Origin: Calvatia gigantea
Lineage: Eukaryota > Basidiomycota > Agaricomycetes > Agaricales > Lycoperdaceae
Assembly (NCBI GenBank): GCA_025093985.1
Contig: JACAAK010000001.1
Location: forward strand, 3,529,447 to 3,593,446
DNA length: 64,000 nt
Direction: 5' to 3'
Shown here: piece after piece, positions 56,707 through 64,000 of the stretch
How the letters are laid out: each line of letters starts with the position of its first letter
Position numbering within the stretch: position 1 is the first letter of the stretch
The notes under the pieces: generated by a model
The model's database searches: none
Seen by the model: only the letters and a program-made list of their open reading frames with translations
Told to the model about the DNA's origin: nothing
Translations under genes and position numbers: made by a program

Positions 56707-57210
56707 GTATGCCCACCACTGAAGCCTTAGGTTCACAGACTTCATAGACTATGGGTTGCTTTTTGAGTGTCCTCCAGTAACAGTACTATCCTGTGTAAAT
56801 AGTTCAACAACGTTGGTCTGTAGTACTTGGTCTAGTCAAACGGGGGAACAAAGAATGTGGTCGATCGGTTACGGGGTTCGGGTTTACCTGGTTGCGTTTG
56901 TGTCTAATTCACAGCAATAAGGCTGACATGTGCTGCCTCAATAATTGATTTAACAGCTAGGTTACATCATGATCATATCAATTATTGCTGTGACTCTCTT
57001 GAAATGGAGGAAGTTAGTAAAAATAAGACTCGACACCCGCTGAGATTTATACCCCGCAATAATACGCAGCTGGGGAAGTATGTGTTGTCTGGTGCACTCT
57101 TCTTTTCTATCAAGAAGTTCTCATCTTCAATGCAGAATATGGCACAGGCTCCGCACGGTATCCGGAAATCAGGGACCGGGATTAGGGCGAAGGCTTATTT
57201 TGGTGCTTGT
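56707..57210. other. Intergenic at the right end of duplication copy 1
   Basis: Shared with 63005-63415 up to about 57076, where the two copies part. No gene is supported. Confidence 0.45.
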
Positions 57211-57341
57211 AGAGTCTCCTTCCCAGCCCTGCGGGACGCTCTTAGATAATCGTTGTTCCGCGTGTCCCGCGGACTGGCACAACTTGTAAATTTGTGTTTG
57301 TTTGGCTAAGGCTTTGAAAGCACGTGATCGGACCAAATAGC
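57211..57341. repeat. Outer inverted repeat, left arm
   Basis: Reverse complement of 58652-58810. Shared blocks are GAGTCTCCTTCCCAG, GCGGGACGCTCTTAGATAAT and GGCTAAGGCTTTGAAAGCAC. The left arm lacks about 35 bp present in the right arm. It belongs to the same repeat family as the inner pair. Confidence 0.85.
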
Positions 57342-57574
57342 TGCGCGAAGGCTACAGCTATGAAATACAATAATCTTGTAATTTGGCTGCAAGAAGATTG
57401 CTAGAAGGGGTGACCATCCTGATCACACTCAACAGATCTGACAAGTGCAAAGGGGAGTCAGCACAATGTGAAATCATCTTTCTCATCAGCAAGTTCTCAA
57501 TCATCACCAGTCATCCTGAGCCTCATGCCTTTTCCCATCAGGATGTCCCAATGAGCTTTTTTCTGGGGGTAGGC

Positions 57575-57709
57575 CAGACTCCTACCCAGTCACCTGGGAC
57601 GCTCTTATATAAGCGGACGTTGATCCGAAGTGATACCGAAACTTCGTCAACTGCTAACGCGTCCCAGGGACTGGCACAAATGTACGATGTTCATGTTTGG
57701 CTACAGCCT
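57575..57709. repeat. Inner inverted repeat, left arm (135 bp)
   Basis: Nearly identical to the reverse complement of 58271-58405; both arms are 135 bp, with only a few mismatches. Contains TCTTATATAAGCGGACGTTG and GATACCGAAACTTCGTCAAC. With its partner it could fold into a long hairpin. Confidence 0.9.
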
Positions 57710-57925
57710 GTGTCACACCATCATAACATGTAACCTCCCCGCCTTTTTGCCTAAATTAGGCAGCACTCCCGACGTCTGATCAATTTTGGTAAGTCCGATA
57801 AGTGATTGTGATGATCACGTTGTACCGTACGAGCGAGCCACGAGGCTATTTATCAAAGTAGGAAAAAAAAACATAGTCTAATTTTTCCCCTTGGACAATG
57901 GCTACTTCATCCCTCTCACACATTC

Positions 57926-58192
57926 TTAATGTCCTTGATAATCCAGGAACGTTGACACAGGATATTTCATCTCCTCAACGACGTATTGTATGCCACCATC
58001 ATTGTACAAAAGTGGGATCCAGAATGTCAAGGTTTTTCCAGAGCCGGTGGCTGCAATGGTAATGCAGTCCTCCCTTCGGAGTTGCGCTAGTGCATCATGC
58101 ACTTGGTACAGGCAGGGATACACACCAAATCTTTCCCTGACATCTTCGCACATTTGTTCTATTGAGGGAATCAGAGGCTTCGATGGTAACAT
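57926..58192 (-). pseudogene. RecQ/DEAD-type helicase N-terminal fragment
   Basis: The 88-residue frame reads ERFGVYPCLYQVHDALAQL (Q-motif-like region), then ITIAATGSGKTLTFWIPLLY (Walker A) and NDGGIQYVV. It stops long before the DEAH box or helicase C domain. Multi-copy RecQ-like helicase genes of this type are common in Agaricomycete repeats. It lies between the arms of the inner inverted repeat, so it was probably captured or carried by that structure. Confidence 0.8.
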
Positions 58193-58270
58193 GAGAAAGT
58201 ACGGGAGGGTTGCTTAATTAGGGGGGATGCGTGAGAAAGGCGCCCTTCCACGAGAGCGTGACATTATCTA

Positions 58271-58405
58271 AGGCTGCAGCCAAACACGAACATCGTACAT
58301 TTGTGCCAGTCCCTTGGACGCGTTAGCAGTTGACGAAGTTTCGGTATCACTTCGGATCAACGTCCGCTTATATAAGAGCGTCCCAGGTGACTGGGTAGGA
58401 GTCTG
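58271..58405. repeat. Inner inverted repeat, right arm (135 bp)
   Basis: Partner of 57575-57709 in opposite orientation, with the same length and only a few mismatches. The two arms flank 561 bp containing the helicase fragment. Confidence 0.9.
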
Positions 58406-58651
58406 GGGGTAGGCATGTCTGTTGATTGTCCACTCTGTTGGGAATGTCGAGTGCACTAATCCCATTACTCAGTGCTAGGCTCCACTCGGCCCTCAGAATT
58501 CCTCCACCTTGGCAGGCTCACTCTACATATCTCGGAGTCCCCCGTATCTCTTCTCTTGTCGTATTAATTCTCCATCCCGTTCTGGCTCTTCTGTACATGG
58601 CAAACACATTAGCAGGTATCCTAATTGGGTAAAGGGCGCCCTTCACGGGGC

Positions 58652-58810
58652 TGTTTGGTCTGATCACGTGCTTTCAAAGCCTTAGCCAAATAAACACAAA
58701 TCTACAAGTTGTGCCAGTCCGCCAGGACGCATTAAAAGTTGTTGAAGTTTCGGTTAAACTTCGGAACAACGATTATCTAAGAGCGTCCCGCAGGACTGGG
58801 AAGGAGTCTG
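58652..58810. repeat. Outer inverted repeat, right arm
   Basis: Partner of 57211-57341. It keeps the AAGTTTCGGTTAAACTTC segment that the left arm lost and that corresponds to GAAGTTTCGGTATCACTTC in the inner arms. All four arms therefore derive from one repeat. Confidence 0.85.
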
Positions 58811-59569
58811 GTGCTTGTAGTTCAATGCCTCCAACATAGCACCTTATCAAGAGACAGGTTGTTGACCAATTTGTCGCGGCAGAGTGGACCAATGACAGCA
58901 TCGCCCAGTCATACAGTTCTGCAGATTTGACGAGAGGGAATGATGATCAAAAGTGAATACGATTGTTCGGTCGGGATCTTGTGGTTGAACCTCCATTCAC
59001 ATATTTGCCGTGACGGCAAGTTCGTTCAACCAGCAATTACTACACCTCCCACTTGATGGCCTGCGTTTGCTACTGTTCATCGACATCTTTCACCGCAGAT
59101 CGCAACTGTTAAGAAGACGGTTCCCCTCACTACATATTCGCCAAGATGCCTTAATACACACACCCTTCTACAACCTTATTCCTAATTGAGGATTAGCCAA
59201 CAGTTCCAGGACAAGAGCGTGGCGGGTGTCGGGTGCAACGGGCCAAATCCCGTGATTCATTAAACAAGGGTGCTCCAAAGGATAGCCACCTCAGATTTCC
59301 CCCAATCCCAACATATCATCCGTGTTACTGTGAGAATGCTTCTCACTCGTTGTCTCTGATGTACTAAATTACCTTGGTAGATACCTCCCGTATCATAACA
59401 CTCATGTGTTGTCGGTAGGGTAACATCGAGAGCGGTAGGAGAATCAAGTCGTTGCATCCAGTTGCTAAAAATAAACCATCTTGGGCGTTGGTGGGGGGAT
59501 GGCACTTTTGCCGGGCTCATTTGCGGAGATCTACTTAATGAGGGGCTTCACCGCCCTAGCCCTTTCACT

Positions 59570-61103
59570 ATGGACCCCGTCGTCTTCTCTCAGCTGCAGA
59601 CTGCATATGTGAGTTACTCAATGTACATAAAAGAAAGACCCGATTATTTTTCTGACTCACCTTCCAGTACTTCAAAGGTGCGGAGTTCAGGTTGTTCTGA
59701 GAGCGTGTGTAACAGTTCTACAGCCGCGGGCTTGGCTTTACTCTGTTGCGAGTTTTTTCAGACTTTCGAACAGGAGGTTAGGTTCTCATACGTTGGGTTA
59801 TTCTGATCTGAAACCAACGGACAAGCAGGTGAAATACATCTGGAGCTCAAAATGGACCGCTCCAAAAATCATCTACATCCTTTCTCGTTACACAACTTTC
59901 CTAGACCTGACAGTGAAAATAATCAGTACGACCTCTTCTAATTATTTAGGGTCGTAGAAACGCTTACCGTGTTGAGTGAGTCGTCAAGCTCCCATCACCA
60001 TCTATCCAGGCAAGTTCGTCATCATTTGAGAGGTACCTCTTCTAATCTGCGTCTGAAATTCAGCTTTGCCTCGGGCTCTTCAATATAGAAATATGTGCGC
60101 GACGTGTCCCAAACACATTCACGAATTGAAATAATACTTGTTCACTAGGTGTCACTGCTCTGGGAATGACGAGTGCCCAAGGTTAGAGTTGTCACAACAG
60201 GCCGCCGCATCCAGCACTCATAAAACACTGATAGTGTTTTTCTGTATAAGAGCCTACGCTCTATGGGGTCCCGGTTGCGGATCGTTTCTACTCCTAACGC
60301 TCATTGCCGTGGTGCGTACTGCAATTAACCTCAGCCCTTAGCGGACCTTTACTCTCTTCTCTAGTTGTTAGTAGTGGCAGCAATCGTCCTCACCATTCTC
60401 ATCAGCATTGCAAGTAAGCTCGAGCTACATTGTGCCCTTGATAATGCGTCACACGAATAAACTAGCGCGAGGATCTGCAGGCTCAGGGTTACCTGGCTGC
60501 GTCTATGCGCAATCCACGGCAGCCACGTTGGTATATACGCTTGCGGCCGCAGTGTTTTCTGCGGTAGTCGATATAAGTAAAGTGACCTCTTTCTTGGTAT
60601 TCATTCAACATCTGACCCGTTGGAGTTCTCATGGCCATGATTCTCTTAGCACGGAGGACCAGGTTCAAGGGCGACGAGAGCCCACTGGTCAGGCGGATAT
60701 ATCGTGACGCGATGTTTTACTTTGGCGTTCAGTTGTGTGAGTATCACGGTGTAAACGCTGAAAGGTTGAAGCATTGCCACTAAGGTAACGCCTTTTGTGT
60801 AGTTATACACGTTACGGCGGTCATATTGTGGGTGACGCTACCCGGGCCGCTTAAAGACATTCCACCGTCGTGAGTTGTTGGCTTACTTGAATGATATGGC
60901 AATGGCATTTTACCAACCTCACCCGCATCAGGCTTCCGAGGGTGATGATCAGTGTCGTAACTGCAAGAACCATTCTCCACATTCGAGAATTCGGAGCCGA
61001 AGATGAGTACTCTACGGGCGCTCCATCAGCTCTTCCGGTGTCAGCAATCCAGTTCCGTCCAGAAGGACACAGCAACAAGACGATAGAACGAACAACCCTG
61101 TGA
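59570..61103 (+). CDS. DUF6533-type membrane protein, copy 2
   Basis: ATG at 59570: MDPVVFSQLQTAY, then YFK, then LALLCCEFFQTFEQE, VKYIWSSKWTAPKIIYILSR, YTTFLDLTVK. Later exons match copy 1: ACGSFLLLTLIAVVRTAINL-like, LPGCVYAQSTAATLVYTLAA and RLPRVMISVVTARTILHIRE, with the end RPEGHSNKTIERTTL. The coding pattern is as well kept as in copy 1, so both copies may be active. Function unknown; a membrane location is expected. Confidence 0.72.
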
Positions 61104-61139
61104 TCTAACCCAGTCGTTGCCAAACAAAAAAAAATACTA

Positions 61140-61670
61140 ATAGCTACGCATTGGGGGTCCTAGAGGGCCGAAATACGTGCACTTGAGCCTGATCAATGAT
61201 CATAGGCTGGTCAACGTTGGGATGGGTGAATGCGTCTCCTTTGCCTTGATTTGGACAGTATTTTTTGGTGGAGCATTGGAATAGCATTCAGCTTATCGTA
61301 GATGGTATACACAAGCTGGGGATCAATCCTCGTAATTCTGAAGTTCTTCTGTAGATAAAGATAGATAGGTTAGGGATCATAAGTATCGAAGGACCAAGCA
61401 CATACCACAAGGAATAGCGTACCTGTATACATCTTCTCAAGCGCCCGCAAACCGAACAACCGCATCGCTTCAACATCCGCAACACCCGGCGGTGCTAACA
61501 AAAGATATAGCGAAACCCAGCGCCACAAGTGATATACAGAACGGTCGATTTGTAACTAGCGCAGTTTCTTGGGGCTGAATTGTGGCAGTTTGGTTTGTTG
61601 AGGAATAATTGGCATTTCCCGAGGTTCCTGAAGCACTATATCCACTGACCCACATTAATCACAGCTCCGG
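61140..61670 (-). pseudogene. Truncated copy of the large membrane protein gene
   Basis: Corresponds to 52745-53290 of copy 1: SGYSASGT, QPQETALVTNRPFCISLVAL, and a last exon with NFRITRIDPQLVYTIYDKLN. Everything upstream (membrane segments and most of the lumenal part) is missing; the junction is at about 61670. An in-frame start is lacking. It keeps two bases that copy 1 lost in the last exon, so it shows the older frame there. Confidence 0.8.
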
Positions 61671-62399
61671 GATCATAGCCGCGACCCCACGTTTTACAGA
61701 TCGTTTTACGGAGACTTGTGACCGTTCCGTGCTGTTACAGCCCTCCTCTTGCTTCACAGAGTCGGGGATCCTGTTCCGTCGTATGGATTTTGGTTAAACT
61801 CATCGCATTTGAGTAGGGATCCTGCACTTGAGTTGGGTAAGGCTGCGGCTTGGTTGATACAAGAACAATGGCAATGATGGCGGGGAACATGGGACCTGTG
61901 GAGGGGGTTCACAGGGCCAGGTTCATATTTTGAACGTCTCCTTAGTACTTCCCTCAAACCACATTGACCTGTCCGCCATAAGTTAATCCAAGGTGGGTGG
62001 TGAATGAAGTCCAAGTTAATAACCCGTGACATCTCTAGTGGCGACCTCACCTATACCAATAGAGATGACGTGTAGAGGCCGGTGGGGGCACTGAACAATA
62101 GGTGAACCCAGTGGCCTGGTATGCTCGCACCGAGGGCTGTAACAGAAATCGCAAGCGGACGATATCGAGTTGGGGCCGATATATGAAGCAACAAAGAGAA
62201 ACTTTGAAAGGTGAAATCCCGGTGTAAGAAGCTTGGTCAACGTTTCGACACGAGAGAACGGGTGTCGATGACGTCATTTCCTTCCACCTCTTTCACACTC
62301 TAAGGCTTCCTTCTTACTCTCGCCAATACCGCCGACCCAGATACCAGAGCGGCGTCAAACACTACGCACGTACTTTATATCAACTCGCCAACGCCCGCT

Positions 62400-63004
62400 A
62401 TGTCAGATTCGCTGGTTGGTTGGGTGAAAGAGCATTTAACTCCACTGTACCAACGAGACCCCGGGTCACCGGAGGCGGATCTCTCCAAAATCCTCAAATC
62501 TGCCTTCAAGGGTGATGCTCACTTAATTCATAACCACCAACCCGTCAGCTTATCCAAGTTCGGAGACGATCTCAAGACGTCATCTTTTGCTGTCACTCGA
62601 GCAGACCTCGAATGGAAGAAGGTCGTCGCTATACCAAACGAAGAGACTGAGCAGAACGCGAAGGTGCCAATTTCACTCGGGTGGGTCTAGCTTGCTCATT
62701 AAGTTGTATCTAGACAGGCATAGTCGCCGGGTATTTCGTTGTAACTCGTTCTCTGAAGTTCCGGATAAGGGTTGGGCCTGCGCAAATGGTGCAACATTGT
62801 TTCTTCAGTGCCAAGTAAGGCGTGACATCAACACACAATTTGAATTTGCTCACCTTTGTTCATTAGGGTGGAGGACGACCCCCAAGCTGAACCGGAGCAA
62901 CAGTCCAATTATCGTCGCATATCAGAATTATACATTACTTCGGTCAACAAACAAGCCCCTATTCATCTTCAGAGTATTCCGGTGAGCGTAATCAGCAAGG
63001 ATAG
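62400..63004 (+). CDS. SnoaL/NTF2-like small protein, copy 2 (probably impaired)
   Basis: Starts MSDSLVGWVKEHLTPLYQRD and has EWKKVVAIPNEE, then after intron 1 the strand VVTR-equivalent (here GYFVVTRSLKFR-like) and ANGATLFLQ in another frame. The intron-1 donor used in copy 1 (GT at 56393) reads GG at 62683-62684. The neighbouring GTGGGT at 62681 would shift the frame by two bases. The third exon also carries a small insertion before its end (CCGGTGAGCG). It may be a pseudogene or use another splice form. Confidence 0.6.
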
Positions 63005-63415
63005 GTATGCCCACCACTGAAGCCTCAGGTTCAGACCTCATAGATTATGGGTTGCTTTTTGATGTCCCCAAGTAACAGCACTATCCTGTGTAAATAGTTA
63101 ACAACGTCAGCCTGTAGTACTTGGTCTGGTCAAATCGGGGAACAAAGAATGTGGTCAATCGGTTACGGGTTCAGGTTTACCTGGCTGGGTTTTTATCCAA
63201 TTCACAGCAACTGCTCTGACATGTGCTTGTGTATGTAGCATCCTCCGCGACCGGATGATGAATGAGTGATCTGGACCGCAGGCCCCAGTGATTGATTCAA
63301 CAGCGGAGTTATGATATCAATTATTGCTGTGACTCTTCCGAAATGGAGGTTAGTAGCAATAAGACTTGGCGCCTGCTGGGATTTATATCCCACGATAATG
63401 CTCAGCTGGGGAACC

Positions 63416-64000
63416 ATGATCCCACTTGGATAAGAGGGGCAAGCAAAGGCACGGAAGCGAAGGAATGGAGGTTGCCGGAGGAACTGTTGTGCGCTTGGCC
63501 AAAAAATCGACCTGCCCCAGTTCGGACTTCGGAAAAACCCGCAGTTCGGACGAATATCTCGCGAATATTTGTGCCTCGCTGGACACTTCTCCCTGAATTC
63601 CAAGCAACATTACTGGGAAGTTATGACTGGCGTGGCCATCCGAACCTCAGCAACCGCGTTCAACCGTGTCCAGCCTCTAGACAAATTTCACTTTTGCGCA
63701 GTTTCATAATTATTCGATGTCCTACTTACTTCCTTGTTATTGATTCTTCTTCAGCTTCCGTTAATATCGACGTTGTTCTTGGTAGGTCGTTCATTGACGG
63801 TGATGTAATCAAATAACGCAGGACTTCGACTGGGCTTGTCGACTTGCTTCAAACCTCTGATGCGTGATGTTGCAGTTGCAGTTCCCGGTGAACCTTGTAG
63901 AGGTGGTGATTAATGGCGGGGCTACAGCTTACGGCGCATTGGTGCTGTAGAACAGAAATACTCTCCGATCGACATATTTCTCCCCTGCCCCTGGGGGCAT
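63416..64000. other. Right edge, no supported gene
   Basis: Unique sequence beyond the end of duplication copy 2. A 174-codon open frame crosses this region but starts inside the repeat and has no conserved motif. I see no gene that I can support. Confidence 0.45.

Larger units (their letters stand above)
50459..57076. repeat. Segmental duplication, copy 1 (left)
   Basis: Aligns in order with 58858-63415 at moderate divergence. It covers the DUF6533 gene, the end of the large membrane protein gene, the upstream region and coding part of the SnoaL-like gene, and the DNA up to a shared CAGCTGGGGAA. Copy 1 holds about 2 kb not present in copy 2, between roughly 53290 and 55490, the 5' part of the membrane protein gene and its upstream DNA. 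Confidence 0.85.
58858..63415. repeat. Segmental duplication, copy 2 (right)
   Basis: Second copy of the 50459-57076 unit in the same orientation. It has a DUF6533 gene, a truncated membrane protein gene and a SnoaL-like gene in the same order and strands. Small indels and substitutions occur throughout, so the duplication is not recent. Confidence 0.85.

Noticed and set aside
57544..57733. Apparent proteins with a shared SPGTLLYKRTLIRSDTETSS segment at 57383-57733 and 58268-58465
   Set aside because: The similarity is the DNA of the inner inverted repeat read from each arm, not evidence for a coding gene.
63292..63816. 174-codon open frame on the plus strand
   Set aside because: It starts inside the duplicated repeat, has no conserved motif and no counterpart in duplication copy 1, where the frame is different after the break point.

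Overview
The window is nuclear DNA from a filamentous basidiomycete, almost certainly an Agaricomycete (mushroom-forming fungus). The evidence is dense genes on both strands, many GT-AG introns of about 45-75 bp, and families typical of that class: a basidiomycete-type laccase, a CYP with a PPGPP hinge, a NACHT-type NLR, an F-box-like protein of the 'EHKALLTPFRKLPTDIL' type, DUF6533-type membrane proteins, a CFEM protein and an expansin-like protein. There is no rRNA, no convincing tRNA and no CRISPR. Gene models were built by hand from splice signals and reading frames, so exon ends are inferences unless stated.

Layout. 1-6.7 kb: a 3' fragment of a P450, a multi-pass membrane protein and a complete P450, all on the minus strand. 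6.7-9.0 kb: no recognisable gene. 9.0-17.7 kb: the most unusual region, with six intact copies and at least one relic of one small two-exon gene family (called FFYP here after its FF..YP..F.YDP signature). One copy is inverted, one has two N-domains, the flanks are also duplicated, and a terminal-inverted-repeat element lies inside the array. 18.5-25.6 kb: F-box-like protein, CFEM protein, REX4-type exonuclease and a SUMO-motif-rich nuclear-type protein. Here conserved frames are broken by 1-2 nt about ten times, which suggests local consensus errors or decay. 25.8-34.1 kb: expansin-like protein, single-span membrane protein, CMC4, two unknown genes and the vacuolar membrane protease PFF1. 34.6-40.2 kb: a truncated copy and then a complete gene joining a hydantoinase/oxoprolinase module to a DUF917 module. 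40.8-42.9 kb: an NLR-like NACHT protein with a duplicated P-loop segment. 45.7-50.1 kb: laccase and beta-carbonic anhydrase.

50.4-63.4 kb: a long tandem segmental duplication. Each copy carries a DUF6533-type membrane protein, a large membrane protein on the other strand (full in copy 1, truncated in copy 2) and a small SnoaL/NTF2-like protein. Between the copies are nested inverted repeats around a RecQ-type helicase fragment.

The housekeeping genes (REX4, CMC4, PFF1, carbonic anhydrase) are separated by accessory, duplicating blocks. The best candidate for something undescribed is the FFYP array. To my knowledge the family occurs widely in fungi but has no assigned function.
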